Source: Mesobacillus jeotgali (GTDB lineage Bacteria; Bacillota; Bacilli; Bacillales; Cytobacillaceae). From it: a DNA stretch of 64,000 nucleotides. The notes beneath the pieces are model-generated. The model did no database searches, was not told the origin of the DNA, and saw nothing but the letters and a program-made list of their open reading frames with translations. The stretch covers positions 3,094,001-3,158,000 of the forward strand of contig NZ_CP109811.1 of the NCBI RefSeq assembly GCF_014856545.2, given 5' to 3'. The position numbers were made by a program, and so were the translations under genes. Positions 37,929 through 47,842 of the stretch are shown here, one piece after another (position 1 is the first letter of the stretch; the number at the start of each line of letters is the position of its first letter).

Positions 37929-38765
37929 TTACCCTTCTTCCGCGAATTTTTTAGACATGGTCTGATGCTGCCCTGCAATCAGGTCTAACCGTTCCATCAG
38001 CAAGCTGTTCATCCCTGGCAGCTTCTTTAATGCTGCATTTATCTTCGTCATTGAGAATTCAATATATCTTGTGCAAATTGTTAAAAGGTATTTCTGCTGT
38101 TCCGATGACAGATCTGTTGTACTCTGGTCCATTTTTGGCAGAGCAATCTTTTTTAGCGCATTAAAAACCAGTGAACTGCCGGATTTAATGAACTTGGTTT
38201 CTTCTGAAAGCAGTCTCTTGACAAAAAGCCAATTGGAAGCGAATTCAAACCATTCTGAAGCATCCAAATGGTCAGCGACCTTGCCTAAAAGAGCCGACTC
38301 GATTAATTTAACACTTTCCATTAATTTATCGATCGCTTCAGCTTCTTTTTGATACAACAAAATTTTCTGCTCATTGACTTCTTTTACACCTGAAGCTAAT
38401 AGCTTGATCATTTCTATATCATCCATATCAGCCAGCAGCTTGTAATATAGTCCACTGAAATAAATTCCAGCGAGAACCGTAAGCTGGCGGCGCTTATGGC
38501 TTTCATCCTCTTCACCTGGTTGTGAGTTATGGACCTGCTCATGGGTATCAAGGGCAATTTGCAGGAGCATTGTGGTCACAGTATAGTTCTTTGCTTTTTC
38601 CTGATTTACTTCCTGCTGTTCCATCAATGAGGTAAGCAACAAGAGCCTGTCATCATCTATAAAAGGAGATTCTACATGCTCCAGCAAATAAGGATGTGAA
38701 AGTTTTTCGAGAAGAAGCTCTCTTGTGCCGTCTAATTTGTTTTGTAAATCTAGCAAATAAATCAC
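37929..38765 (-). CDS. hepS: Heptaprenyl diphosphate synthase component I
   Basis: 278-residue all-helical regulatory subunit that partners with HepT to set a C35 product. The family lacks the Asp-rich prenyl motifs, as here. [18 protein letters not shown] and [15 protein letters not shown] match conserved parts. The start is uncertain: GTG 38765 has AGGGG upstream, while a TTG at 38756 has AAGGGTG upstream. It follows mtrB by 265 bases. Confidence 0.88.
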   Translation of the reverse strand: MIYLLDLQNKLDGTRELLLEKLSHPYLLEHVESPFIDDDRLLLLTSLMEQQEVNQEKAKNYTVTTMLLQIALDTHEQVHNSQPGEEDESHKRRQLTVLAGIYFSGLYYKLLADMDDIEMIKLLASGVKEVNEQKILLYQKEAEAIDKLMESVKLIESALLGKVADHLDASEWFEFASNWLFVKRLLSEETKFIKSGSSLVFNALKKIALPKMDQSTTDLSSEQQKYLLTICTRYIEFSMTKINAALKKLPGMNSLLMERLDLIAGQHQTMSKKFAEEG

Positions 38766-39030
38766 CCTTGTTCCCCTTATTTATGTTGGATTGCCGGCGG
38801 CGGGCACAATTTTGTTCTATCATGAAAGCCAGCGGTATGCAGATATCTGGCTATTGAAAACAGACATAAAAAAAGCGCCTAAAATCTATTTTTGCAATTG
38901 TACCGAACACTCCAAGGCAGTGACAATTATATCACAAATAGTAAAAACATGAACGGGATATTATAAATTAAACACTATTTACGAAGAACTAAGCTCGATT
39001 TTGTAACAAAATAGTTGGTTTTACATTGAT

Positions 39031-39264
39031 CTACTTCTTCTCACTCATTATTTCACCGAATGGAGTGACGATCTTTGCATGCCCTCTGATTTTGATGGCA
39101 GAGGTATGTTCTGTAAACTGAGCAATCATAACTTCACCCTGGTCGAGTTTCTCAGAATGATGGAATCGAGTGTCGGTCCCTCTTGTAAGACCAATAACAT
39201 TCACGCCATCCTCAATGGCCTTGATTACTACATAATCCGTATTAACGCTTTGTTTCTTATCCAT
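39031..39264 (-). CDS. mtrB: Tryptophan RNA-binding attenuator protein (TRAP)
   Basis: 77-residue protein that forms an 11-mer ring and, with bound tryptophan, binds RNA with GAG/UAG triplets to attenuate trp genes. The RNA-contact segment IKIRGHAK and the tryptophan-pocket regions ([21 protein letters not shown]) are intact, so it should be functional. AAGGGGG precedes ATG 39264. It is next to folE (mtrA), as in B. subtilis. The trp operon itself is not in its usual place in this window. Confidence 0.96.
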   Translation of the reverse strand: MDKKQSVNTDYVVIKAIEDGVNVIGLTRGTDTRFHHSEKLDQGEVMIAQFTEHTSAIKIRGHAKIVTPFGEIMSEKK

Positions 39265-39362
39265 TATTATCCCCCTTACAGGAAAGAATATGTCGTGCTC
39301 GGGACGCACTCGTTAAGCCCGTTTTATAACGTGATAGAAAAGTCCCAAAACTTCACTTCGAG

Positions 39363-39495
39363 AATTGTCCAGCTCCAGCGCCTTGCCAGTTTTCATCCCT
39401 ATGATTGCTTCATCGAGTATTTTGCGAGAAGCGTTAGCTTTGAGCAGCTCGAGCCGCTTGTCGGGGCTGACCAAGGCGCTTGCGCTTTTCTTATA
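39363..39495 (-). repeat. Interspersed repeat, copy B (inverted relative to copy A)
   Basis: Read on the minus strand it begins AGAAAAGCGCAAGCGCCT then GGTCAGCCCCGACAAGCG and ends AAGGCGCTGGAGCTGGACAA. These match the two ends of the element at 5303-5549. The inner part differs and is shorter (about 135 against 247 bases). It lies between mtrB and the folE terminator. Confidence 0.75.
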
Positions 39496-39499
39496 ATAT

Positions 39500-39530
39500 A
39501 ACAAAAGGCTAAAAGAATTACTTTCAGCCT
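39500..39530 (-). terminator. Terminator after folE
   Basis: Stem AGGCTGAAAG/CTTTTAGCCT with small mismatches. On the minus strand TTTTGTTAT follows. It would separate folE from mtrB, unlike the joint mtrAB transcript of B. subtilis. Confidence 0.65.
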
Positions 39531-39570
39531 CTGACACTTTTGCATGCTACTTTTTAGTTATCAAATCTCT

Positions 39571-40137
39571 TTAAGCTTTAATCAATGAGAGAATTTCAGC
39601 TCTTGCGTTAACATCCTCTGCCAAAGTACCTCTTACAGCAGAAGTAACTGTTTTCGAGCCGGGTTTCTTTACCCCTCTCATTGTCATGCACATATGTTCA
39701 GCTTCTACCACTACCATGACACCATGGGGATCCAGCTTTTCCATAATCGAATTCGCTATCGTGGAAGTGATTCTTTCCTGAAGCTGAGGCCTTTTAGCCA
39801 CTGCTTCCACCGCTCTTGCAAGCTTGCTGAGTCCGGTAACCTTGCCACCTCGCGGAATGTATGCGACATGCGCCTTGCCAAAGAAAGGAACCAGATGATG
39901 TTCACACATTGAATAGAAAGGGATATCCTTTACTAATACCAACTCTTCATGGTCCTCACCAAAAATGGTTTCGAAGTATTCTTTAGGATCCTGGTTCAAC
40001 CCTGAGAAAACCTCTTCATACATCTTCGCGACCCGTTTGGGAGTATCTAGCAAACCTTCCCTGTTAGGATCTTCACCGACTGCTTCTAATATTAAACGCA
40101 CCGCTTCTTCAATTTGGGTACGATTGACGTTTGACAT
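39571..40137 (-). CDS. folE: GTP cyclohydrolase I
   Basis: 188-residue enzyme that makes 7,8-dihydroneopterin triphosphate from GTP, the first step of folate synthesis. The zinc ligands are in [10 protein letters not shown] and [17 protein letters not shown] and the C-terminal [13 protein letters not shown] region (here [15 protein letters not shown]) are present. The B. subtilis name is mtrA. It neighbours mtrB (TRAP). Confidence 0.96.
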   Translation of the reverse strand: MSNVNRTQIEEAVRLILEAVGEDPNREGLLDTPKRVAKMYEEVFSGLNQDPKEYFETIFGEDHEELVLVKDIPFYSMCEHHLVPFFGKAHVAYIPRGGKVTGLSKLARAVEAVAKRPQLQERITSTIANSIMEKLDPHGVMVVVEAEHMCMTMRGVKKPGSKTVTSAVRGTLAEDVNARAEILSLIKA

Positions 40138-40370
40138 CTGCGTTTCCTCCTATGATCCATCAATCTCATCATAATCCTGCATAGATAAGCAACTATTAGA
40201 TTATAATATTTTCATCTTAGCATAACCAATTCTCGGCAGGCAAAACTTAATATTCAACTGTAACAATAAAAAACTCAAATGTCTCAATCAGACACAACTC
40301 GCGATGGAGCTGGATTTAAAAACATCGTATAAAATTATCGTTAAAAATAAATTATAAGATTTACGGAAAA

Positions 40371-40398
40371 GAAAAAAGGCCGCGAACAGGTCGCGGCC
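40371..40398 (-). terminator. Terminator after hbs
   Basis: GC-rich perfect stem GGCCGCGA/TCGCGGCC (40378-40385 with 40391-40398). On the minus strand TTTTTTC follows. Confidence 0.92.
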
Positions 40399-40435
40399 CT
40401 TAGGGTTTAGCATACGCTCAGTGCGTCGTATGTAA

Positions 40436-40708
40436 TTATTTCACTGCATCCTTAAGTGCTTTACCTGGTTTGAAAGCAGGCACCTTGCTTGCAGAGATTT
40501 CGATTTCATCACCAGTTTGTGGGTTGCGACCTTTACGGGCAGCGCGCTCACGAACTTCGAAGTTACCAAAACCGATTAATTGTACTTTGTCCCCATCTTT
40601 TAATGCATTTAAGATTGAATCAAAAACAGCGTCAACTGCTTTTGTTGCATCTTTCTTTGAAAGCTCGCTAGCTTCCGCAACTGCATTGATAAGTTCTGTT
40701 TTGTTCAT
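40436..40708 (-). CDS. hbs: DNA-binding protein HU
   Basis: 90-residue nucleoid protein that bends DNA and compacts the chromosome. The sequence has the family core [21 protein letters not shown], shown here in part as [17 protein letters not shown], and the [15 protein letters not shown] end. ATG 40708 is behind GGAGGAGGTG. The order spoIVA-hbs-folE-mtrB is that of B. subtilis. The strong ribosome binding site fits high expression. Confidence 0.97.
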   Translation of the reverse strand: MNKTELINAVAEASELSKKDATKAVDAVFDSILNALKDGDKVQLIGFGNFEVRERAARKGRNPQTGDEIEISASKVPAFKPGKALKDAVK

Positions 40709-41183
40709 GCCATTCACCTCCTCCCAAAGAGATCCCATTGCTCAGAAATTAAGCATCTTAACTACATTTCTAAACAAAACTTGTGAATTCTATACGTTGC
40801 CGGCAGATTTTATTATCCTAGTTTGCAAAAAACTATGATAATGAAACCTAAAATCGCTTGAAACCCTGTTATATAAGGGTTTTTAAGCTACAACGCTAAT
40901 TCTGTTAAAAGATTATCATAATGTTTTACTCTTATCAAGATAATTTCAAGAAATAATGGGAATCTTTTCTTCTTTGAAACATATTTGTAATATGTTGACC
41001 CTAATTCATTACCCGTAACTGGCACCATCAAACATGCAATAATGAATTTTAAGTCTTTCATCCTTAATTCAAAGGACGTTTTCAAGGTCTTTTCTCATAT
41101 TTCGCTGCTGGTAAGTTATATTAGAAGAGCATTTTGTGTAAAGACAACATAATGGAGTATGAATCAAAATCTTCTAAAAAACA
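40709..41183. other. Gap between hbs and spoIVA
   Basis: About 475 bases with no gene I can support. It should hold the hbs promoter region. A hairpin AAACCCT/AGGGTTT at 40861-40880 is followed by T5 on the plus strand, but no plus-strand gene precedes it. A 65-codon minus-strand frame at 40888-41085 lacks a convincing start signal. Confidence 0.4.
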
Positions 41184-41208
41184 AACAAAAAGACTCCCAA
41201 AAGGAGTC
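41184..41208 (-). terminator. Terminator after spoIVA
   Basis: Stem GACTCC/GGAGTC with a five-base loop (41192-41208). On the minus strand a T-rich tail follows, immediately after the spoIVA stop codon. Confidence 0.8.
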
Positions 41209-41211
41209 CAA

Positions 41212-42690
41212 TTATAATATGATTGCTATTAATCCACCGGAACCTTCGTTGATGATTCTTTCCAGCGTTTCTTTTAATTTATATCGTGCATTTTCAGGCA
41301 TCAAGCTCAATTTTGCCGAAATTCCTTCTCTGACGATTGAGCTCAAGCTCCTGCCAAAAATATCAGAATTCCAGATTGACAGCGGATCATCTTCAAAATC
41401 CTGCATCAGATAGCGGACAAGTTCTTCACTTTGTTTCTCTGTGCCAATGATTGGCGAGAACTCAGATTCGACATCCACTTTAATCATATGGATTGAAGGC
41501 GCTACTGCTCTTAGGCGAACACCGAAACGCGATCCCTGGCGGATAATTTCTGGTTCTTCCAGGCTCATGTCAGTCAAGGATGGTGAAGCAATTCCATATC
41601 CTGTCTGCTTAACCATTTTAAGCGCATCAGAAATCTGGTCAAACTCGGTTTTTGCATAGGCGAACTCCTGCATCAGCTCAAGCAGATGATCCTTCCCGCG
41701 TATCTCTACGCCTACGATTTCTTTCAGAATCTCATCGTAAAGATCATCCGGGGCATACAGGTCGATTTCAGCAACACCCTGGCCCATTTCGATACCCGCC
41801 AGTCCAGCTCTGTCAATGTACTCAAAATCGCTGAATTGATGGACGACCCTGTCTACATCACGCAGCCTCTTGATATCCTTCACAGTCTCTTTGACTGCTT
41901 CCTGGTAGCTTTCACGGAGCCAGTGATTTTCTCGAAGCACCATTACCCAGCTAGGCAGGTTGACATTCACTTCAAGTACAGGGAACTCATACAGAGCTTC
42001 CCGCATTACACTGAGAACATCGGATTCACGCATGCTTTCGACACTCATTGCCAGTACAGGGATATCGTATTTATCCGCTAACTGAGCCCGCAATGTTTCT
42101 GTATTTGGATGGTAAGGCTGTGCACTGTTCACCACCATGATAAACGGCTTTCCGACTTCCTTGAGCTCTTCAATCACTCTTTCTTCTGCTTCAATGTAAT
42201 CCTGTCTCGGGATTTCCCCAATTGTCCCATCCGTCGTGATGACGACGCCAAGAGTAGAATGTTCCTGAATAACCTTCCTTGTTCCAATTTCAGCTGCTTC
42301 ATGGAAAGGGATTGGCTCTTCATACCAAGGCGTATTGATCATCCTCGGTCCATTCTCATCTTCATAGCCCTTCGCTCCTGGAACTGTATAACCCACACAA
42401 TCAACGAGCCTGATATTCACATCCAGGCCATCATCCACATGAACAGATGCTGCCTGGTTAGGCACGAATTTTGGTTCAGTAGTCATAATCGTTTTACCTG
42501 CTGCACTTTGTGGCAGCTCATCAAGCGCTCTGGCTCTATCAGCCTCATTATTGATATTAGGTAAAACCACCAGCTCCATAAATTTCTTAATAAAAGTGGA
42601 TTTTCCGGTGCGGACCGCACCTACAACCCCCAGGTAAATATCGCCGCCAGTCCTCTCGGCAATATCCTTAAAAATATCTACCTTTTCCAA
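41212..42690 (-). CDS. spoIVA: Stage IV sporulation protein A
   Basis: 492-residue cytoskeletal ATPase that polymerises on the forespore surface and forms the base of the spore coat. The P-loop GAVRTGKST is at 24-32. A TRAFAC GTPase-like domain follows (VDCVGYTVPGAKG, VVNSAQPYH), then a middle domain and a conserved C-terminus (LERIINEGSGGLIAIIL) that binds SpoVM. Length equals the B. subtilis protein. A sigma-E-like promoter lies upstream. Confidence 0.97.
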   Translation of the reverse strand: MEKVDIFKDIAERTGGDIYLGVVGAVRTGKSTFIKKFMELVVLPNINNEADRARALDELPQSAAGKTIMTTEPKFVPNQAASVHVDDGLDVNIRLVDCVGYTVPGAKGYEDENGPRMINTPWYEEPIPFHEAAEIGTRKVIQEHSTLGVVITTDGTIGEIPRQDYIEAEERVIEELKEVGKPFIMVVNSAQPYHPNTETLRAQLADKYDIPVLAMSVESMRESDVLSVMREALYEFPVLEVNVNLPSWVMVLRENHWLRESYQEAVKETVKDIKRLRDVDRVVHQFSDFEYIDRAGLAGIEMGQGVAEIDLYAPDDLYDEILKEIVGVEIRGKDHLLELMQEFAYAKTEFDQISDALKMVKQTGYGIASPSLTDMSLEEPEIIRQGSRFGVRLRAVAPSIHMIKVDVESEFSPIIGTEKQSEELVRYLMQDFEDDPLSIWNSDIFGRSLSSIVREGISAKLSLMPENARYKLKETLERIINEGSGGLIAIIL

Positions 42691-42758
42691 GTGATCCCCT
42701 CCCGATCATAGAGTTAGTGGGAATAAATTCATCCAAATTAGTAATCTGGGACAGTATA

Positions 42759-42787
42759 TATTTATGATGTTGTCCTATATCAATATG
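42759..42787 (-). promoter_or_regulatory. Sigma-E-like promoter of spoIVA
   Basis: On the minus strand: CATATT (-35 like), a 15-base spacer, and CATAAATA (compare CATACAAT). It ends about 69 bases upstream of the spoIVA ATG. Expression of spoIVA from sigma-E in the mother cell is established in B. subtilis; the site itself is read by eye. Confidence 0.4.
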
Positions 42788-42881
42788 ACAATTTTTTTAT
42801 TTTTTTACCCCCTTATTTTGATTTCACAAAAGAATCCCTTCAATTCCCATATATGAGAACAATTGATATCTTTTTAAAGAC

Positions 42882-42924
42882 AAAAAAACCCTGCTTCTAC
42901 AATATATTTTGCAGAATCAGGGTT
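42882..42924 (-). terminator. Terminator after yphF
   Basis: Long imperfect stem AACCCTG-TTCT-CA around 42888-42923. On the minus strand a T run follows. It lies between yphF and the spoIVA promoter region. Confidence 0.75.
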
Positions 42925-42980
42925 ATGACAAATTTATTAGAAATGCACGAGAGCCTTGCAGCACCACGAAGAATCGGAAT

Positions 42981-43694
42981 TTAATCCTTCACCAAAAAGA
43001 CCGGTTCATTGGTCTCCTGATCGATGGCATATGGCAAGGAATAGGCTGGAACAAACATAGAATTATCTACGAGGATGTCACGTATGTCCACACCTTCTTC
43101 AAATTCTTTCTTTGATGATTTAATAGCCTGGTAGAGATCACTCCGGTAATCTACATAAATTTCTCCTTCAGTAGAGATGATAAAATGCAGGTTCTGGTTT
43201 GTGAACGGGCTTACTACCACAGGCTCCTCTTTATAGCCTATTTTCTTGAAATCGAGCGTGTACACATTTTCAGCGATCTTTTCCTTGAATGGAGGATAGC
43301 CTGTGGCATTGATCCGCATTTTTATCTCACGGATCGTCTCTGCTATTCTTAAGTCGAGCAGCTTTACTGTCGGATTTGTTTCTGCATTAACGAGGACATA
43401 TTGAAACAGTCCGCCATTTTCATAGGCATTGCCTGGAGCTTCGGCCATATATCTCGGAACAATTTTCTTAAAATCTATAGGATACTTTTGGTAAATAGGT
43501 GTCTCTGCATCTTTTGTCTTGATTGGCAGCAAACCGCCATTTGCTTCCTTGTACTGGTCAACTGCAGACTGGACACTGTCAAGCTGATCCTTATAGGGCA
43601 CTTGGTTCTGTACTAGCTTTTCTTCCGGATACATACAACCAGTCAACGTGACTAAGACAAGGATGGCCGCCAGATAAAAACGAATTTTCTTCAT
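42981..43694 (-). CDS. yphF: Lipoprotein YphF
   Basis: 237 residues with a lipoprotein signal peptide ending in the lipobox LTGC (Cys about 20). The mature part is an extracytoplasmic domain of unknown function. The ATG at 43694 follows AAAGGGTTGGG. It is placed after yphE and before spoIVA as in B. subtilis, where this group is linked to sporulation by position only. Confidence 0.85.
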   Translation of the reverse strand: MKKIRFYLAAILVLVTLTGCMYPEEKLVQNQVPYKDQLDSVQSAVDQYKEANGGLLPIKTKDAETPIYQKYPIDFKKIVPRYMAEAPGNAYENGGLFQYVLVNAETNPTVKLLDLRIAETIREIKMRINATGYPPFKEKIAENVYTLDFKKIGYKEEPVVVSPFTNQNLHFIISTEGEIYVDYRSDLYQAIKSSKKEFEEGVDIRDILVDNSMFVPAYSLPYAIDQETNEPVFLVKD

Positions 43695-43722
43695 TGATCC
43701 CAACCCTTTAAACCTATGTATT

Positions 43723-43923
43723 TTATTCGCTCGTAGGGCCGCTGAAAACGACAAAGAAAATTATCAGCCCTGCGATGATCATCAATATGTAGGCAATGAT
43801 TGCCGTGGCTATTTTGAAAAAGCCTTTTAACTTGTAGCGGCTTAAATAAATGGCAAACAAAGACAGTATCATACTTCCCATACCAACAAAAGAAATATAC
43901 ATCTTCAATAATGCGGGTGACAA
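43723..43923 (-). CDS. yphE: Small membrane protein YphE (DUF2768 type)
   Basis: 66 residues, nearly all in two membrane helices (about 7-27 and 36-60). The TTG start is supported by GGAGGGG six to eight bases upstream; the next ATG would truncate the conserved MSPALLKMYISF start. Function unknown. Overlaps nothing and lies 28 bases before yphF. Confidence 0.78.
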   Translation of the reverse strand: MSPALLKMYISFVGMGSMILSLFAIYLSRYKLKGFFKIATAIIAYILMIIAGLIIFFVVFSGPTSE

Positions 43924-44009
43924 AATAAACCCCTCCCTTTTCCGAGAAGTATTATATCATAAGCAGCAATCAGGAATGCAAATAAATCTTTTTATCTTTA
44001 CGAAAACAG

Positions 44010-44054
44010 CAAAAAAAGCTGAGGTAAAGAAGGGGCGGACAACTTTACCTCAGC
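44010..44054 (-). terminator. Terminator of the gpsA transcript
   Basis: Perfect 12-base stem GCTGAGGTAAAG/CTTTACCTCAGC (44018-44029 with 44043-44054). On the minus strand T7 follows. It lies 134 bases past the gpsA stop. Confidence 0.85.
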
Positions 44055-44187
44055 CTACATGACTAAATACCCTAACACCCAGTTCAAACCACCAGTTTGC
44101 TTCGTTTGCATCTTATGCAAGCATTAAGGAAATCGCATCCTCGAATGCCCATATTGACAACATTATTCAGGAGAAAATTTTTCTAAG

Positions 44188-45234
44188 TCAGATTTTCCCG
44201 CCAAGAATGTCAGCCAGGTCTTCCATTTCGTGTGTTTTCTCCCGGGACATCAACCCATCAACAGCGTCCTTCGGATTGACTCCATTGAAAAGGATACTAT
44301 ATAGCGCATTCGTTATAGGCATATTGACTCCGTACTTTCCTGCGAGCTGGTAGGCAGCCTTGGTCGTCCGGACTCCTTCTACGACCATTCCCAAGTTCTC
44401 AAGGACTTCCTCAAGGTTCTGGCCTTTACCAAGCAGATTACCCGCCCGCCAGTTCCTTGAATGGACGCTCGTACAAGTAACAATCAAGTCGCCGATCCCT
44501 GTCAATCCTGAAAAGGTCAATGGGCTTGCCCCCATTTTGACACCAAGCCTGGCGATCTCTGCAAGACCCCTGGTAATTAAGGCTGCCTTAGCGTTATCTC
44601 CATAACCTAATCCATCTGAAATTCCGGCAGCCAGAGCAATAATATTTTTTAGGGCTCCGCCAATTTCCACACCGATCAAATCCGGATTCGTGTAAACCCG
44701 GAAATTATTATTGATGAACAGGTCCTGGATTTTCTCGGCTGCTTCCATATTTTTCGAAGATACAGTTACCGTTGTAGGGTGGCGCAGGCTTACCTCTTCT
44801 GCATGGCTTGGACCGGATAAGACTACAACACTTTCCAACAAGTCCGCTGGCATTTCTTCTTCGATCATTTCGGAAATACGAAGCAAGGAATCAGGTTCAA
44901 TCCCTTTGCTGACGTGGACAATGACCAAAGGTTCAGAGGTAACCTCAATCATCTTCCTGATTACTTCACGGATCGCTTTTGTAGGAACCGCCAAAACCAC
45001 TGTACTGATGCCGTCCAATGACTCTTGAAGTGAAGAATGCCCAAAGATGGTTGCTGGCAGAGTAATTTCAGGAAGATATTTCTTGTTGGTATGGTGGAGA
45101 TTGATTTCATCAATTTGCAATGGATTGTGACCCCAAAGGCGAACCTCATGCCCATTGTCGGCAAGGACCATAGCCAAAGCCGTTCCCCAGCTCCCGGCCC
45201 CAAGAACCGCTACTTTCTCACTCTTCCTTTCCAT
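44188..45234 (-). CDS. gpsA: NAD(P)H-dependent glycerol-3-phosphate dehydrogenase
   Basis: 348-residue enzyme that makes sn-glycerol-3-phosphate for phospholipids. It has the nucleotide loop [18 protein letters not shown], the catalytic lysine in [12 protein letters not shown], and [14 protein letters not shown] and SRNW. It lies 19 bases after der, so the two are likely co-transcribed, as in B. subtilis. Confidence 0.97.
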   Translation of the reverse strand: MERKSEKVAVLGAGSWGTALAMVLADNGHEVRLWGHNPLQIDEINLHHTNKKYLPEITLPATIFGHSSLQESLDGISTVVLAVPTKAIREVIRKMIEVTSEPLVIVHVSKGIEPDSLLRISEMIEEEMPADLLESVVVLSGPSHAEEVSLRHPTTVTVSSKNMEAAEKIQDLFINNNFRVYTNPDLIGVEIGGALKNIIALAAGISDGLGYGDNAKAALITRGLAEIARLGVKMGASPLTFSGLTGIGDLIVTCTSVHSRNWRAGNLLGKGQNLEEVLENLGMVVEGVRTTKAAYQLAGKYGVNMPITNALYSILFNGVNPKDAVDGLMSREKTHEMEDLADILGGKI

Positions 45235-45253
45235 TTAAACCACAACCTTTATC

Positions 45254-46564
45254 TTATTTTCTTTGTCTCGCAAAAATCTTGATTGGTGTGCCTGTGAAAT
45301 CGAAGGCATCCCTGATTCTGTTCTCAAGGAATCGCTCATAAGAAAAATGCATTAATTCAGGTTCATTGACAAAGACAACAAATGTAGGCGGCTTGACCGA
45401 TACCTGTGTCGCGTAATAAATCTTTAGCCTTTTCCCTTTGTCTGTTGGAGTTGGATTCATCGCAACAGCATCCATGACAACTTCATTCAGGATATTCGTC
45501 TGAACCCTCATTGCATGGTTTTCACTCGCCATATTAATCATCGGCATCAATGTGTGGATTCTTTTCTTTGTTTTTGCCGATAAGAAAACAATTGGGGCAT
45601 AGCTCAGGAATTGGAAGTGGGCACGGATTTTTTCCTCGAATTCCTTCATTGTCTTTTCATCTTTTTCGATTGCATCCCATTTGTTTACCACGATGATGAC
45701 TGCGCGGCCTGCTTCCTCGGCATACCCGGCAATATGCTTATCCTGCTCGATGATGCCTTCTTCCGCATTAATGACAATGAGGACCACATCAGAACGCTCA
45801 ATCGCCCTTAATGCCCTTAAAACACTATATTTTTCAGTTGTTTCATACACTTTCCCTTTTTTGCGCATACCCGCAGTATCAATAATGACATATTTTTGCC
45901 CATTGTAAGTTACTTGCGAATCAATCGCGTCCCTTGTCGTTCCCGCTATATCACTTACAATGACACGGTCTTCCCCTAGAATCGCATTCACTAAAGAAGA
46001 CTTCCCGACATTCGGGCGGCCGATCAATGAAAACTTAATCGCATCTTTATCATATTCATCTTCTTTATCCTTTGGGAAATGCTTAGCTGCCTCATCCAGC
46101 AAATCACCCAGACCCAGTCCATGCGAGCCAGAGATCGGGAAAGGTTCACCGAAACCAAGAGCATAAAAGTCGTAAATCATGTCTCTCATTTCCGGGTTAT
46201 CAATTTTATTGACCGCCAGGACCACTGGCTTGTTGGAACGATAAAGGATTTTTGCCACTTCTTCATCAGCGGACGTTACTCCTTCCCTGCCATTCACAAG
46301 GAAAATGATGACATCTGCCTCATCAATGGCGATTTCAGCCTGCTGGCGGATTTGATCTAAAAACGGCTCGTCCCCTAAATCTATCCCGCCAGTATCAATA
46401 ATGTTAAAATCATGTGTCAGCCATTCAGCTGAACTGTATATACGATCCCTCGTTACTCCAGGAATATCTTCAACGATCGAAATACGTTCACCAACGATTC
46501 GGTTAAAAATCGTAGACTTGCCGACATTCGGACGCCCAACGATAGCTACCACTGGTTTCGTCAT
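45254..46564 (-). CDS. der: Ribosome biogenesis GTPase Der
   Basis: 436-residue protein with two tandem GTPase domains and a C-terminal KH-like domain, essential for 50S assembly. The first G1 motif is GRPNVGKST near residue 10 and the second is GRPNVGKSS near 183. DTGG and DTAG (G3), NKID and NKWD (G4) are present. The ATG at 46564 follows AAGGGTG; ATG 46570 is less well spaced. Confidence 0.97.
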   Translation of the reverse strand: MTKPVVAIVGRPNVGKSTIFNRIVGERISIVEDIPGVTRDRIYSSAEWLTHDFNIIDTGGIDLGDEPFLDQIRQQAEIAIDEADVIIFLVNGREGVTSADEEVAKILYRSNKPVVLAVNKIDNPEMRDMIYDFYALGFGEPFPISGSHGLGLGDLLDEAAKHFPKDKEDEYDKDAIKFSLIGRPNVGKSSLVNAILGEDRVIVSDIAGTTRDAIDSQVTYNGQKYVIIDTAGMRKKGKVYETTEKYSVLRALRAIERSDVVLIVINAEEGIIEQDKHIAGYAEEAGRAVIIVVNKWDAIEKDEKTMKEFEEKIRAHFQFLSYAPIVFLSAKTKKRIHTLMPMINMASENHAMRVQTNILNEVVMDAVAMNPTPTDKGKRLKIYYATQVSVKPPTFVVFVNEPELMHFSYERFLENRIRDAFDFTGTPIKIFARQRK

Positions 46565-46676
46565 GAACATCACCCTTTCAAAATTCTATTGTGCAGGTCC
46601 AGGACCTGAGCCATAACAATGTCAAACTCAAATTTTTTTATAGTTCTCATTATTAATTTAATGCCTTGACGACATT

Positions 46677-46710
46677 TATAAAATAAACCCTTCTTGATAT
46701 ACAGAAGGGT
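46677..46710 (-). terminator. Terminator after the YIEGIA gene group
   Basis: Stem ACCCTTCT/AGAAGGGT (46687-46694 with 46703-46710). On the minus strand TTTATTTTAT follows. Confidence 0.75.
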
Positions 46711-46766
46711 CTGGCTTAATCAGTTTATCAAAAGATGCCTTAAACAGGCAATGAAAACATTTCTTG

Positions 46767-46952
46767 TCAGTGTTTTACGATAATATAGAGCTCTTCTGTC
46801 AGAGCATGAGCGATTCCATCCAGGATTGCTTCAAGGTTGGCAGCAACCTTCTCCATTTCTTCCTTTGAATCGCAATGAAAAACGGCTGTACCAGCTGGCA
46901 CTTTCTTAGGGTTTGTAGTGATGGCGGCAAGGACGAATTTTTCCAGCATCAT
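46767..46952 (-). CDS. Small protein paired with the YIEGIA protein (capping-subunit type)
   Basis: 61-residue soluble alpha/beta protein. Its start overlaps the stop of the YIEGIA gene by four bases, so the two are made together. Database naming for such neighbours is a capping complex subunit for YIEGIA, which I recall but cannot check here. It has no signal peptide. GGAGTGGGG precedes the ATG. Confidence 0.65.
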   Translation of the reverse strand: MMLEKFVLAAITTNPKKVPAGTAVFHCDSKEEMEKVAANLEAILDGIAHALTEELYIIVKH

Positions 46953-47842
46953 TGAGCCCCACTCCCTTCATTGCTCTTTTTTTCAGAAGGCATCCTGATG
47001 GCATTCTCCAGTGTTGGCACATCACCAATCACTGTTAAGGCCCGTTCAATATCCCGTTCCTGCGGCAGCACAAAAACTCCTACTCTGCCATCGTCGAGGT
47101 CCCTCTTTGCCAACGGAACGAGCGCTGGTGTGCCTGAATCGCGATAAACGCCCAGCGCGGTCGACAAGTCATGCAGCACCGCCTGCCTCTGCCCAAGATT
47201 TGCAATCGTTGACCGCGCATTCATGTTTTTTGGTTTTAAGATGAATCCCATACCATAACGAAGTACTTCTTTCTGCCTTTCGGGAAGACCAATATTCATA
47301 ATATAGATATTATCCACATACAGCCCTGCACCTTCAAATCTTGGTTCCATATATTCGATTTCAACAATGTCCTTCAGCTTTCCCCCTGACATCAGCTTAT
47401 GGGATATTACCACCGCGATTACTGCCGCAACGATTCCAGCCCAAATATTAAAAATCAGGTAGGCGAGCGTGCTGACAAGGGAAGTGAAGATCACTAGGTA
47501 ATTACGGCTCTCAAAAGCAATCGCAATGCCTTCAATATATGTCTTTCCGCGGGAAACCAGTTCATAGCTATCGAGTTCGGTCAGAGTGTTTCTCTCCATG
47601 TTTCTGACCTCCCTGAATTGTGACGCAGCTAAGGTCAAAAAGGTAATCGCCGTGAACTCTTCCTCCATGATTGCAGGACCTGCAACAGTGCCTAGTCCTG
47701 CCGCGATGAATCCGAGAGCTACATGAATGATTTTCCCGTGTAAATATGTTGGATACTGACGATAATCGGTCCTAAGCATAAAAAGCCTGGATAAGGTCCC
47801 TATAGCAATTCCAAATACGATTGGTAACGTATATTCATTCAT
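46949..47842 (-). CDS. YIEGIA domain membrane protein (YphB-like)
   Basis: 297 residues. About four to five membrane segments lie in the first half (for example 6-20, 35-60, 75-90 and 120-150). The eponymous motif YIEGIAIAFES is near residues 103-113. The second half is a soluble domain with LYVDNIYIMNIGLP. It overlaps the small downstream gene and the upstream yphA by four bases each. Family members are found in sporulating Bacillaceae, and a spore-related role is inferred from that. Confidence 0.75.
   Translation of the reverse strand: MNEYTLPIVFGIAIGTLSRLFMLRTDYRQYPTYLHGKIIHVALGFIAAGLGTVAGPAIMEEEFTAITFLTLAASQFREVRNMERNTLTELDSYELVSRGKTYIEGIAIAFESRNYLVIFTSLVSTLAYLIFNIWAGIVAAVIAVVISHKLMSGGKLKDIVEIEYMEPRFEGAGLYVDNIYIMNIGLPERQKEVLRYGMGFILKPKNMNARSTIANLGQRQAVLHDLSTALGVYRDSGTPALVPLAKRDLDDGRVGVFVLPQERDIERALTVIGDVPTLENAIRMPSEKKSNEGSGAQ

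Noticed and set aside
40888..41085. 65-codon minus-strand open frame between hbs and spoIVA
   Set aside because: It needs a TTG start with no good ribosome binding site, and B. subtilis has no gene here.
42109..42564. 151-codon plus-strand frame opposite spoIVA
   Set aside because: Shadow of a well-conserved gene, with no start signal or family resemblance.
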